Notes: generated from the letters alone by a model not told the origin. A stretch of DNA of 41,914 bases from an uncultured Bacteroides sp. (GCA_905201685.1 CAJKOW010000013.1:1-41914); one strand, 5' to 3'; positions 8,514-17,466 are shown, numbered from the stretch's first letter. Made by a program: numbers and translations.

Positions 8514-8637
8514 GTGAGCCGTGCAAGTGTCTCTCGTGAGCCGTGCAAGTGTCTCTCGTGAGCCGTGCAAGTGTTTCTCGCGAGCCGTACAAGTGTCTCT
8601 CGTGAGCCGTGCAAGTGTTGCTCGCAAGCCGTGTACG
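8514..8637 (-). repeat. 22-base tandem repeat array, five and a half copies
   Basis: Units start at 8514, 8536, 8558, 8580, 8602 and 8624 (last one partial). On the plus strand the core is GAGCCGTGCAAGTGT, flanked by CTC-rich bases. The array begins 25 bases past the mlaF stop codon, so it would lie in the 3' untranslated part of that transcript. A closely related array lies after trpS at 35047-35120. It accounts for the spurious reading frames seen here on both strands. Confidence 0.9.
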
Positions 8638-8661
8638 GAAGTATGTGCTCAGACCTGTTTC

Positions 8662-9432
8662 TTATCCTTCAATGTTCTGTATTTCAACCTCTTTCACTTT
8701 ACGGAACAGGTCCGAAGCAAAGATGAAGTTGTTCAGTCGTTCGTTGCTCGACGTAAAGATGTCGTCCTTGCTGCCTTCCCATTCTTTGTGGCCTTCGTAG
8801 ATGAAGATGATGCTTTCGCCAATGCCCATCACCGAGTTCATGTCGTGCGTGTTGATAAGGGTAGTCATGTTGTATTCGTGAGTGATGTCCTGAATCAGTG
8901 CGTCGATAACCAGCGATGTCTTTGGGTCAAGACCCGAGTTGGGTTCGTCGCAAAAGAGGTATTGAGGATTCAGGGCGATGGCTCGTGCGATGGCCACGCG
9001 TTTCTGCATACCTCCGCTTATTTCGCCGGGAAATTTGTTTTGAGCGTCGGTCAGGTTGACACGATCCAAGCAGAACATGGCACGGCGGGTGCGGTCGCGC
9101 AGGGTGTCGTTGCTGAACATGTTCAGTGGGAACATGACGTTTTCGAGTACGGTCATCGAGTCGAACAGGGCAGCGCTTTGGAATATCATTCCCATTTCCC
9201 TTCTCAATGCCTTCTTCTCTTTTTTGTTCATGATCAGGAAGTTACGGTTGTCGTACAGCAACTCGCCTTTTTCAGGAGTCAACAGTCCGACGATGCACTT
9301 CATCAACACGGTTTTACCCGATCCGCTCTGGCCGATGATCAGGCTGGTCTTCCCGTTTTCGAAGGTGGCGCTGATGTCGGTCAGTACGTTCTTTTCTTCG
9401 AATGACTTGCAGAGTCCTTTCAGTTCTATCAT
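8662..9432 (-). CDS. mlaF: ABC transporter ATPase, MlaF type
   Basis: This 256-residue ATPase powers an MCE/Mla-type phospholipid transporter at the inner membrane. It has Walker A GQSGSGKT at 34-41, the signature ISGGMQKR at 138-145 (SGGM is typical of MlaF proteins) and Walker B YLFCDEP at 158-164. It lies 33 bases after the MlaE-type permease gene on the same strand. The third usual partner, the MCE-domain substrate-binding protein (MlaD), does not follow; instead the 22-base repeat array and a terminator do. The symbol is by family resemblance, not proven orthology. Confidence 0.88.
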   Translation of the reverse strand: MIELKGLCKSFEEKNVLTDISATFENGKTSLIIGQSGSGKTVLMKCIVGLLTPEKGELLYDNRNFLIMNKKEKKALRREMGMIFQSAALFDSMTVLENVMFPLNMFSNDTLRDRTRRAMFCLDRVNLTDAQNKFPGEISGGMQKRVAIARAIALNPQYLFCDEPNSGLDPKTSLVIDALIQDITHEYNMTTLINTHDMNSVMGIGESIIFIYEGHKEWEGSKDDIFTSSNERLNNFIFASDLFRKVKEVEIQNIEG

Positions 9433-9465
9433 GATTTTTCCTTTTTTTCTGTTATGATTTTCTGT

Positions 9466-10209
9466 TTATCCCATCAGCAATTGTGTCAGTACCAAGTCGG
9501 CAAAGAGAATCAGCACACTGCTGGTCACGACCGAATTGGTCGAGGCTTTTCCCACTTCGATGGAGCCGCCGTCCACCGTATAGCCGAAGAAGGCCGATAC
9601 GCTGGCTATGATGAAGGCAAAGAACAGCGACTTGATGATGCCGCACCAGATGTACCATTCGACAAACATGTATTGCAAGCCGTATTCAAGGTCGGTAGCA
9701 GTCATGATGCCTCCAAACCAACAAGTGCCAAAGGCGCCGATGATGCCGGCAAAAATACTGAAGACAACCAATAGCGGAATCATGGTGACCATGACGAATA
9801 TTTTGGGCAGGATGAGGTAGTTGGCCGAGTTGACCCCCATGATTTCCAGTGCATCAATCTGCTGGGTGACGCGCATCGTACCCAGCTCGGACGCAATGTT
9901 CGAACCGACTTTTCCTGCCAGAATCAGACACATGATGGACGATGAGAATTCGAGTAGCATGATTTCGCGGGTCACATAACCTACCGTCCAGCGGGGCATC
10001 CAGGGACTTTCGATGTTCAACTTAATCTGTATGGTGATGACGGCGCCGATGAAGAACGATATCAGCAGCACAATGCCGATGGAGTTCACGCCCAGCTTCT
10101 CCATTTCGTTAAGGTATTGGCGGAAGAACATGCGCATGCGTTCGGGACGTGAGAAGGTCCGCCCCATAAGCATGAAATATCTTCCTACGGTTCTAAGGGC
10201 TTTTATCAT
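9466..10209 (-). CDS. mlaE: ABC transporter permease, MlaE type
   Basis: This 247-residue integral membrane protein belongs to the MlaE/DUF140 permease family. It shows the family pattern: an amphipathic N-terminus, hydrophobic helices from about residue 45 onward, and the conserved QQIDALEIMGVN segment near 136-147. It works with the ATPase encoded next to it to move phospholipids between the membranes. It is the first gene of the unit. A TAnnTTTG box on the minus strand lies 25 bases upstream, back-to-back with the lptB promoter. Confidence 0.9.
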   Translation of the reverse strand: MIKALRTVGRYFMLMGRTFSRPERMRMFFRQYLNEMEKLGVNSIGIVLLISFFIGAVITIQIKLNIESPWMPRWTVGYVTREIMLLEFSSSIMCLILAGKVGSNIASELGTMRVTQQIDALEIMGVNSANYLILPKIFVMVTMIPLLVVFSIFAGIIGAFGTCWFGGIMTATDLEYGLQYMFVEWYIWCGIIKSLFFAFIIASVSAFFGYTVDGGSIEVGKASTNSVVTSSVLILFADLVLTQLLMG

Positions 10210-10233
10210 AACTTATAAGTTAGTATTTGTCTG

Positions 10234-10241
10234 CAAATGTA
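10234..10241 (-). promoter_or_regulatory. Promoter -7 box for mlaE-mlaF
   Basis: On the minus strand the sequence reads TACATTTG, an exact TAnnTTTG match, 25 bases before the mlaE start. The same octamer drives lptB on the other strand 22 bases away. No -33 element is clear. Confidence 0.55.
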
Positions 10242-10262
10242 CGGCTTTTCAGCTTATTTTGC

Positions 10263-10270
10263 TACATTTG
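10263..10270 (+). promoter_or_regulatory. Promoter -7 box for lptB
   Basis: TACATTTG lies 18 bases before the ATG at 10288. A start site about 4 bases past the box leaves a leader of about 14 bases, which rules out the longer reading frame that opens at 10237. Confidence 0.6.
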
Positions 10271-10287
10271 CGGCAAAATTAGCTGAT

Positions 10288-11043
10288 ATGGAAGAAACTA
10301 AAATGGTGCTTCGCACGGAAGATCTGGTCAAAAAGTACGGAAAACGTACGGTGGTTAGTCACGTGTCGTTCAATGTGCGTCAAGGCGAGATTGTCGGTTT
10401 GCTCGGTCCGAACGGTGCGGGGAAGACGACATCGTTCTATATGACAGTGGGTCTGATCACTCCCAACGAAGGCCGCATTTTCCTCGACGACCTCGATATC
10501 ACGAAATATCCTGTGTACAAGCGTGCCCAGAACGGCATTGGTTATCTGGCGCAGGAAGCTTCCGTCTTTCGCCAGATGAGTGTGGAAGATAACATTGCTT
10601 CGGTGCTCGAGATGACCAACAAACCATTGGATTATCAGAAGGATAAGTTGGAAAGCCTTATCGCCGAATTCCGCCTGCAGAAGGTGCGCAAGAACAAAGG
10701 TAACCAGCTTTCGGGTGGCGAACGCCGTCGTACGGAGATTGCCCGCTGCCTGGCCATCGACCCTAAGTTCATCATGCTCGACGAGCCTTTTGCCGGTGTC
10801 GATCCCATTGCCGTGGAAGACATTCAGCAGATTGTGTGGCGGCTGAAGGACAAGAATATCGGTATTCTTATTACCGACCACAACGTACAGGAAACGCTGA
10901 GCATTACCAGCCGCGCATACTTGCTGTTCGAAGGGAAAATCCTGTTTCAGGGCACTCCCGAAGAACTGGCCGAAAATAAGATTGTGCGCGAGAAGTATCT
11001 GAGTAACAGCTTCGTGTTACGCCGTAAAGATTTCATGGTGTAA
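10288..11043 (+). CDS. lptB: LPS export ABC transporter ATP-binding protein
   Basis: LptB drives extraction of lipopolysaccharide from the inner membrane with LptF/LptG. The 251-residue protein has Walker A GPNGAGKT at 40-47, signature LSGGERRR at 141-148 and Walker B FIMLDEP at 161-167. The strings LSGGERRRTEIAR and DEPFAGVDPIAVEDIQ are typical of LptB/YhbG. The start is chosen at 10288 because the promoter box lies between it and the further in-frame ATG at 10237. GH97 follows after 36 bases. The LptA-like partner is encoded elsewhere in this window (28796-30583). Confidence 0.94.
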   Translation: MEETKMVLRTEDLVKKYGKRTVVSHVSFNVRQGEIVGLLGPNGAGKTTSFYMTVGLITPNEGRIFLDDLDITKYPVYKRAQNGIGYLAQEASVFRQMSVEDNIASVLEMTNKPLDYQKDKLESLIAEFRLQKVRKNKGNQLSGGERRRTEIARCLAIDPKFIMLDEPFAGVDPIAVEDIQQIVWRLKDKNIGILITDHNVQETLSITSRAYLLFEGKILFQGTPEELAENKIVREKYLSNSFVLRRKDFMV

Positions 11044-11079
11044 TTCACCGATGAATGATAATTACTTTAATCAACTATT

Positions 11080-13005
11080 ATGAAAAATATGATAAAACTA
11101 TTGTTCCCCCTTTTTGCTTTTCTTCTTATTTTTATGGGTCGTGCAAAGGCTGCCGAGCATGTCCTGACGTCTCCTGATAAAGAGATATCGCTCGAAGTTT
11201 TTCAGTCGGACGAAGGTAGTTGGTGTTATCGCCTGTCAGCCTACGATTCTCTGTTGATAGATAAATCTTTGTTGGGCTTTCGTGATTCTTTGGGCAATCA
11301 GCTCTTTACGGCGCAACAGCTCCGGTTGGTTTCGGTCGAAAGAGACCGGCACGACGGCGTTTGGAAACCTGTCTGGGGAAAGCGCAGCCGTGTGAAAGAC
11401 TGCTATAATGAACTATCTTTACTATTTTCTTATGCCGATGCCAAACGTACGATCGGGATGTCGTTCAGGGCTTACAATGACGGTGTGGCATTCCGCTATT
11501 TCGTTCCCGAGGATTCGCCGTTGGCCCTCAACGCAGTGACCGAAAGTACCGGCTTTGCTTTTAACGGCGATTATACGGCCTGGTTCTACAACAACGAGTG
11601 GCATAATATCGGCCCCGAGCGGTTGACCGAATCGGATGGCATTCGTCAGCCCGTTATGACGGTGCAAGTGGACAGCACCCTTTACATGGCGCTCCACGAA
11701 GCCGACTTGCATACGGATGCTCCGCTGCTTTTGCGCTCCACCAAGGGAGAGCAGACGTTTGTCGTAGAGCCTCAGAAGACTGATTTGTCGGCGGGTTATC
11801 TGTCGGCATGGCGTGTGGTCTTCATCGGACGTACTCCCGGTGCGATGGTCGATTCTCACCTGCTCGAGTTGCTGAACCCTGATCCGTCGGGCGACTTCTC
11901 GTGGGTAAAACCCGGTGTGGCCGTTTGGGACTGGCGTATTGACGGTGCCCAGTGGGAAGGCTTCACGTATGGGATGAATTATCCTTCGTGGGTACGCATG
12001 ATCGATTTTGCGGCCGAACAGCATTTCCCCTATCTGGTGCTCGATGCCAATTGGTACGGTCCCGAGCACGAGGCAGAGTCCAACCCGCTTACGGGCGACA
12101 AGTCGGCCGATGTAAAACGCATTATCCAATATGGTAAGGAGAAAGGTGTGGGGGTATGGCTCTATCTGAACGATGTGGGCGGACGCCGCTATCCGATTGA
12201 AGAGACCCTCTCGCAATACGCCTCTTGGGGGGCTGCCGGTATCAAATACGGTTTTATGACAGGAACTCCCCGTGAAAAGAGTTTGTGGACTCAGAAGATT
12301 ACGGCCTTGTGTGCCCAGAACAAATTGCTTGTTGATTTCCACGATGGTCCCGTCCATCCTTATGGTCAGATGCGTACATGGCCCAACGCCGTTACTCGCG
12401 AATATTGCCAGGCGCAATTGGATGCCCATCGGGTATTTCAGCCTAAAACCTTTGTGACTTCCGTATTCGTTAATATGATAGCCGGCCCCATCGACATGAA
12501 TAACGGTATGTTCGATTTACGCCAGGGTCGTACCACACGTGTGGACGAAAGTCAGCCGGTGCCTTCCACTTTGGTGTCCGAGGCAGCCCGTACGCTTATC
12601 GTATTCTCGGGTGCCACCGTCATCCCCGACATTCCCGAGTTCTATCGTAAATATCCTCCTTTGCTGGAGTTCATCAGTGCACAGCAGATGCCTTGGGTGG
12701 AGAGCCGCACGCTTTGTGGAAAAATTGGCGAATACATCGCGATGATGAGGCAAACCAAGGATGCCTATCTGGTGGGAGTGGCTACCAACGAAGAAGGGCG
12801 TACGCTTGAGCTTCCGATGGACTTCCTGGAGAAAGGAGTCACTTACGAGGCTGTGGTAATGGAAGACGGAGACGATGCTCACTATCTGCTTAATCGCGAG
12901 CAGTTGAAGGTGCGTCGCCAACAGGTCACGTCCGATTCTGTCGTTCGGGTAAAACTGGCTCCGGGCGGAGGCAGCTGTCTGCTGATCAGAAAGAAAGCCA
13001 TGTAA
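11080..13005 (+). CDS. Glycoside hydrolase family 97 enzyme
   Basis: GH97 enzymes are exported alpha-glucosidases or alpha-galactosidases common in Bacteroides; SusB is the best known. This 641-residue protein has a signal peptide (about 1-24), an N-terminal beta-sandwich (about 25-275) and a (beta/alpha)8 barrel with the family's VWDWRIDGAQWEG and YLVLDANWYGPE segments (about 285-330). A small C-terminal beta domain closes it. The strand-4 position that carries the nucleophile Asp in retaining GH97 members seems to be Gly (AGIKYGFM), and HDGPVHPYG occupies the region of one SusB catalytic Glu. It is therefore not a plain retaining galactosidase, and I cannot assign the substrate. No SusC/SusD pair is near. 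A weak stem (AGCATG at 13035, CATGCT at 13050) follows. Confidence 0.88.
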   Translation: MKNMIKLLFPLFAFLLIFMGRAKAAEHVLTSPDKEISLEVFQSDEGSWCYRLSAYDSLLIDKSLLGFRDSLGNQLFTAQQLRLVSVERDRHDGVWKPVWGKRSRVKDCYNELSLLFSYADAKRTIGMSFRAYNDGVAFRYFVPEDSPLALNAVTESTGFAFNGDYTAWFYNNEWHNIGPERLTESDGIRQPVMTVQVDSTLYMALHEADLHTDAPLLLRSTKGEQTFVVEPQKTDLSAGYLSAWRVVFIGRTPGAMVDSHLLELLNPDPSGDFSWVKPGVAVWDWRIDGAQWEGFTYGMNYPSWVRMIDFAAEQHFPYLVLDANWYGPEHEAESNPLTGDKSADVKRIIQYGKEKGVGVWLYLNDVGGRRYPIEETLSQYASWGAAGIKYGFMTGTPREKSLWTQKITALCAQNKLLVDFHDGPVHPYGQMRTWPNAVTREYCQAQLDAHRVFQPKTFVTSVFVNMIAGPIDMNNGMFDLRQGRTTRVDESQPVPSTLVSEAARTLIVFSGATVIPDIPEFYRKYPPLLEFISAQQMPWVESRTLCGKIGEYIAMMRQTKDAYLVGVATNEEGRTLELPMDFLEKGVTYEAVVMEDGDDAHYLLNREQLKVRRQQVTSDSVVRVKLAPGGGSCLLIRKKAM

Positions 13006-13145
13006 GCATCTGTTCTGTTGCAGAATTGGAATTCAGCATGTACTGATTGCATGCTTTGTGCTCTGTTTTGTTGGGAGAGACTGCCGTATTCAAAATTAGT
13101 ACATGCTTCCTTTGGAGAAAGTTCATTGTTTTTTAAGGATAGGTA

Positions 13146-13176
13146 GTTGTTTATATTGTTGAAAGGTGTATTTTTG
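13146..13176 (+). promoter_or_regulatory. Promoter of the GH84 gene
   Basis: TATTTTTG at 13169-13176 fits the -7 consensus, and GTTG at 13146-13149 lies 19 bases upstream as a -33-like element. The start codon is 27 bases downstream, so the reading frame opening at 13147 overlaps the promoter and is not the real start. Confidence 0.65.
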
Positions 13177-13203
13177 TACCCATTCATTATTAAACTAACT
13201 CCT

Positions 13204-15429
13204 ATGAAAAAAAGAAGATTATTGCTTTTGGGCATGATGGGGTGTCTGTCCTTGGTCATGATGTCGGCTCAGGAATTCCATTTACAGCCCACTCCCCAAA
13301 TGTACGAAACAACCCGGGACAGCATTTCCATGCCTTCTGCTTACGTATTGTCTGTCAGCCAGGAGGAAAGTAGCTCCCCTGCGTTGCGTTTGTTGGAACA
13401 CATCTTGCCGGGAAAATCCGGCAAGGCAGCCTTTCGTGTCAGTCTTGGCATCAAAGGCGATAAGGCCGTTAGAAAATATGCCCGTCATATTCCGGCGATT
13501 CCCGAAGGATATTATCTGAAGATAGCAACGAACGAGATTGTCATTGCGGGTGCCGACGAGCGAGGAGCTTACTATGGTGTGCAGACGCTGGCTCAGTTGC
13601 TGACGTTGCCCAAGCTGCCTTTGACCGAGATTACCGATTATCCGGATGTCCCCTATCGGGGGGTAGTGGAAGGCTTTTACGGTACTCCCTGGAGCCACGA
13701 GGCCCGTCTCAGTCAGCTGGAGTTCTATGGCCGTAACAAGATGAACGTCTATCTGTATGGCCCCAAAGACGACCCCTATCACAGCACTCCCAACTGGCGC
13801 AAACCTTATCCCGAATCAGAGGCGGCTCAGCTGAAAGAACTGGTAAACAAGGCTGCCGAAAACGAAGTGATTTTCTATTGGGCCATCCATCCGGGACAGG
13901 ATATCCAGTGGAATGACGAAGACCGTCAGAACCTGATGGATAAGTTCGAGCATATGTATCAGTTGGGTGTACGTGGCTTTGCCGTCTTTTTCGATGACAT
14001 TTCGGGTGAAGGTACCAAGGCTGACAAGCAGGCCGAACTGCTTAATTATCTGGACGATTATTTCGTTAAAGTAAAAGGGGACGTCGAGCCGCTTATCATG
14101 TGCCCTACCGAATATAACAAGTCGTGGTCGAACGTGGCCGGAGGTTACCTGACAACGTTGGGTGAGAAGCTGAATCCTGACATTCAGATTATGTGGACGG
14201 GCAATCGCGTCATTGCCACCATCGATCGTGAAACGATGGATTTCATCAATCCACTGCTGAAGCGCAAAGCCTATATCTGGTGGAACTTCCCTGTCTCCGA
14301 TTATGTACGCGATCATTTGCTCATGGGACCTGTCTATGGCAACGGACTCGATATTGCCGACCGGATGGAAGGTTTCGTGTCCAATCCTATGGAACATGCC
14401 GAAGCTTCTAAAATAGCACTCTATAGTGTGGCCGACTATGCCTGGAATCTGTCCGACTATGACAGTAACGCGTCCTGGGAGCGGGCTATCCGTAGCCTGA
14501 TGCCCCGACATGCTGCATATCTGGAGACTTTTGCCGCTCATAATTCCGATCTGGGTGTCAATGGGCATGGTTTCAGGCGTGATGAGTCGGTGGCTTTGCA
14601 ACCGGCTTTACATCGTCTTCGTTCGGCCTATGAGAAAGACGGAACCATTGATGAGGCCTCTTTCCATGAAGTAGGTGCGGAATGCCGGAAAGTGGTGGAG
14701 GCAGCTGATTGCCTGTTGGCGTCGCAGGAAAATACGGCTCTGATTGCTGAGATAGAGCCGTGGCTGATTCAGTTCAAGCTGGTGGGGCAGTACGGTGAGG
14801 CAGTACTCCGTATGATGCGTCTTCTTCCGACATCGGATGCTGAAGCATTCGAAGCAGCCTATGCCCATGCCAAAGCTTTGCAGATGTTGATGTACAAGGT
14901 TGATACATCGTACAATCAGAATCCTTATCAGCCGGGTGTGAAAAGCGGAAGTAAGGAATTGCTCCCCACGTTTTATGCTTTGTTCGAATCTGTTGTAGAA
15001 CGCTATAATTCTACTTATCAGTCACACATGGATCCCCGTGCCGTATATATGCCTTACTCGATGAGTAGCAATGTCTCTCAATTGGCTTCCTTGGCTGTTT
15101 CGCGCAAAGGCAGAGGTGGCAGTGTCGCTTCAGTCAACGAGGTGGTTCGTTGGCAGCCGGGTGGCGAACTGGTGCTGACGTTGGATGGGGTTCGTACGCT
15201 GAAGAATTTGTCTGTCGATTTAGGCATTGCGGATATTATTGGCTTGTTCCGTCTGGAGACTACTGTGGATGGCAATGTATGGGAACCGGCTGCTCTGCAA
15301 TTGGCGAATGGCAAGACGCGTTTTAACTGTCAGGTGGGTGGCCGTAAAGCACAGAAAATTCGTCTGATCAGTATTTCCGGTCAGGAGCAGCAAGTCTATT
15401 TTAAACGTTTTATGTTCGAGGAAGAATAG
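13204..15429 (+). CDS. Beta-N-acetylglucosaminidase, GH84 (O-GlcNAcase-like)
   Basis: GH84 enzymes remove beta-linked GlcNAc by substrate-assisted catalysis; the Bacteroides member is a well-known structural model of human O-GlcNAcase. The 741-residue protein has a signal peptide (about 1-22), a GH20b-like N-terminal domain (about 23-145), and the catalytic barrel from RGVVEGFYGTPW at 152-163. The catalytic aspartate pair is Asp264-Asp265 in VFFDDISGEG. A helical domain and a C-terminal beta domain follow. It likely acts in the periplasm on mucin-type or other GlcNAc glycans. It has its own promoter and converges on the tannase-like gene across a terminator. Confidence 0.94.
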   Translation: MKKRRLLLLGMMGCLSLVMMSAQEFHLQPTPQMYETTRDSISMPSAYVLSVSQEESSSPALRLLEHILPGKSGKAAFRVSLGIKGDKAVRKYARHIPAIPEGYYLKIATNEIVIAGADERGAYYGVQTLAQLLTLPKLPLTEITDYPDVPYRGVVEGFYGTPWSHEARLSQLEFYGRNKMNVYLYGPKDDPYHSTPNWRKPYPESEAAQLKELVNKAAENEVIFYWAIHPGQDIQWNDEDRQNLMDKFEHMYQLGVRGFAVFFDDISGEGTKADKQAELLNYLDDYFVKVKGDVEPLIMCPTEYNKSWSNVAGGYLTTLGEKLNPDIQIMWTGNRVIATIDRETMDFINPLLKRKAYIWWNFPVSDYVRDHLLMGPVYGNGLDIADRMEGFVSNPMEHAEASKIALYSVADYAWNLSDYDSNASWERAIRSLMPRHAAYLETFAAHNSDLGVNGHGFRRDESVALQPALHRLRSAYEKDGTIDEASFHEVGAECRKVVEAADCLLASQENTALIAEIEPWLIQFKLVGQYGEAVLRMMRLLPTSDAEAFEAAYAHAKALQMLMYKVDTSYNQNPYQPGVKSGSKELLPTFYALFESVVERYNSTYQSHMDPRAVYMPYSMSSNVSQLASLAVSRKGRGGSVASVNEVVRWQPGGELVLTLDGVRTLKNLSVDLGIADIIGLFRLETTVDGNVWEPAALQLANGKTRFNCQVGGRKAQKIRLISISGQEQQVYFKRFMFEEE

Positions 15430-15514
15430 CTTCCGAACACTTTTCTGATAGTATGTGTAGGAAGGAGAAGATAGCAATATAATGTTATCTATTCCATAGA
15501 GGCGGTTAAAAACG

Positions 15515-15565
15515 AATGACACAGATTGTTTAGTTGATTTTATAGCTTAACCAATCTGTGTCATT
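15515..15565. terminator. Bidirectional stem-loop between convergent genes
   Basis: AATGACACAGATTG at 15515-15528 pairs perfectly with CAATCTGTGTCATT at 15552-15565. It sits between the GH84 stop (15429) and the esterase stop (15613), where both transcripts should end. The T-tract is weak, so the assignment is moderate. Confidence 0.6.
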
Positions 15566-15612
15566 TTGCATGTGCGGACTTTTTGATGCGAGTTCGTTTT
15601 TCCGGCCGACAA

Positions 15613-17160
15613 TCATTCTCTGACGATTTCGCCGATCCAGGCAAACAGTTCGTTCAGAGCGTAGTCACCGGAATGAGGGCGATTCCAGGATAGTTTGAAA
15701 TTGACTTCTTTTCCCATATTTTGCAACTTGGTGGCTAAATTGACAGGAATGGGAAAGGCTGTATCGCGGTCGCGCGCTCCATGGCGAATGTACCAGTGCC
15801 GGGTGATAAGACTTTGCGGGTCGTCTAACATTCTCATCGGGTTTATCATTCTGACCCGTTCCCTGAGGGCATTGTCAATGGTTGCCGTAGGGTTGCCTGT
15901 TGCTTGCTGTAGCGAATAGTCGGTGAAGTTTACGCTGTTACCGCTTTCATCACCGAATACTTTATTCTCTGCGCTGGCTTTGGCTCCTGCTACTCCTTGG
16001 CTGTCGAAGGCCGGGGGCGTTTTCAGGGCGATGGTGGTGACAACATAGTTCAGGTATTTATCCAAATCGAGGTCGGTGATGTATTCGCCGCTTTTCTGAG
16101 GACGAGACAGATTGGATTCATTAGAACGGATGTTGATATTCTGATTGTTGGCAATCCCCGTACGTGGAAATGGTCCATATTGTTCGTTTAGCTTTTGGAT
16201 GGTGGGAGCAAAGGAATTTGTGCCTTGCCCTTTGCTGAACCGAAAACCGATGCTGTCAGGAATGTCCGCACCTGCGTCTTTCGCTTCCTGTGCGCTTTTT
16301 ATAAGAAGTTGCTTCAGATAGTCGCGGTAATTATCGGTTGTAAGAATGGTTCCGTCGGTCTGTTTCAGATTCAAACTTTTCAGGTATGTACCGAACTGTT
16401 CTGCCAGTTCTTCCGACACCTTTTCCTGCTGGGGAGTGAGTGGTCGGGTAATGTTGTTGGTACAAGCATACAGCCATTCGTAAGCCATGTCGGCATGTTC
16501 CAGATCAACGATGGGGCAGTAGCAGACAGCGGCAAAGATATCATCGCGTTCGTTGGCGGCTCCCATGTCTTCTAAATCTTGCTGATATGCCGGATTGTTG
16601 CCCGAAGCTCCCAACAGTGCCGACATGGCTCCACCGGCGCTTGTACCGTCGGAAATGATTTTTTCGGCATTGCCGGGTATTTCCTTGTCGAAATGTCGCA
16701 AGTAGCGGACGGCTGCTTTCAGATCGAGCAATCCTTTGGGTGCCCGTCCGGTATAGATTTTGTCACCTTTGTCTTCGATCACCGAATTGCGTCCTCTGGC
16801 ACCGGGTATCACGACTACATATCCTTCGGCCAAAGCTCTGCCCGATGCGTCTTCGGCATCGATGGCTTGAGGTTTGGCAGCCATGTATCCGCCTATGTAG
16901 TTGCGCATAAATATAGGAGTAGCCTGAGTGGCACCCTGTGGCACGTAGATGTTCATGTACTGATAAGTGGAATCTTCGACGTTGGTAACGTAATACAGAT
17001 TTGTGTAGGCAGTATAGTTAACGGTTTTGCCTTGTGGCAATGTAACAGACCCCGCCACGCCTTTCGAAGCATCAAACACTAACTGAGGTGCAGGCTTCAC
17101 CGCTGCCGTGGCACACACAGACAATGCCATGGAAGCAGTTGCAACGAAAAGTTTCTTCAT
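15613..17160 (-). CDS. Tannase-like alpha/beta hydrolase (exported esterase)
   Basis: This 515-residue alpha/beta hydrolase resembles subtype-B bacterial tannases and related feruloyl esterases. It has a signal peptide (about 1-20) and the nucleophile elbow DGTSAGGA with Ser174. The likely charge-relay Asp is in HGARDRDTAF (Asp464 or 466), and the His is in RPHSGDY (His496). The spacing fits the tannase pattern, in which a large lid lies between Ser and Asp. Tannases cleave gallate esters; related enzymes act on other aromatic or acyl esters, so the substrate is open. It is a single-gene unit converging on GH84. A TATTTTTA box on the minus strand (17185-17192) is a weak promoter candidate. 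Confidence 0.8.
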   Translation of the reverse strand: MKKLFVATASMALSVCATAAVKPAPQLVFDASKGVAGSVTLPQGKTVNYTAYTNLYYVTNVEDSTYQYMNIYVPQGATQATPIFMRNYIGGYMAAKPQAIDAEDASGRALAEGYVVVIPGARGRNSVIEDKGDKIYTGRAPKGLLDLKAAVRYLRHFDKEIPGNAEKIISDGTSAGGAMSALLGASGNNPAYQQDLEDMGAANERDDIFAAVCYCPIVDLEHADMAYEWLYACTNNITRPLTPQQEKVSEELAEQFGTYLKSLNLKQTDGTILTTDNYRDYLKQLLIKSAQEAKDAGADIPDSIGFRFSKGQGTNSFAPTIQKLNEQYGPFPRTGIANNQNINIRSNESNLSRPQKSGEYITDLDLDKYLNYVVTTIALKTPPAFDSQGVAGAKASAENKVFGDESGNSVNFTDYSLQQATGNPTATIDNALRERVRMINPMRMLDDPQSLITRHWYIRHGARDRDTAFPIPVNLATKLQNMGKEVNFKLSWNRPHSGDYALNELFAWIGEIVRE

Positions 17161-17379
17161 TGTGTATTGAATTAATATGTGAGGTAAAAATAGAATTTTT
17201 TCTTGTTGGATGTGATGGTGCGGTAGAATCTTTTATGTTTCTTTTTGTAAAAATGACAGAGTTTGTCTGGATTGGTATGTTGATGGAATGAAGGAGTGGA
17301 AAGCTGTTGTCGGAATGCAGGAAAACTGACCGTGCAGACAGACTGGAATGTTACTGAAATGAAATAATTTGGCGATGTT

Positions 17380-17410
17380 TTTGAAAATTGAAAGATTAAC
17401 GCTAATTTTG
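17380..17410 (+). promoter_or_regulatory. Promoter of tig
   Basis: TTTG at 17380-17383 and TAATTTTG at 17403-17410 are separated by 19 bases, a near-ideal Bacteroides promoter. The tig start codon is 56 bases downstream. The rest of the spacer 17161-17466 shows nothing else I can support. Confidence 0.8.
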
Positions 17411-17466
17411 CGCACTCATTTTGGGAAATTGGAATATAGTATAAATCAAATAAATAATTTGTCACG

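Noticed and set aside
8412..9405. Frames reading through the 22-base repeats (minus strand 8412-8627, plus strand 8521-9405)
   Set aside because: They arise from the repeat and from the antisense of mlaF; composition is repetitive and no start context is credible.
10237..10287. N-terminal extension of LptB from the ATG at 10237
   Set aside because: The promoter box for the gene lies inside this stretch; LptB proteins normally begin near the ATG at 10288.
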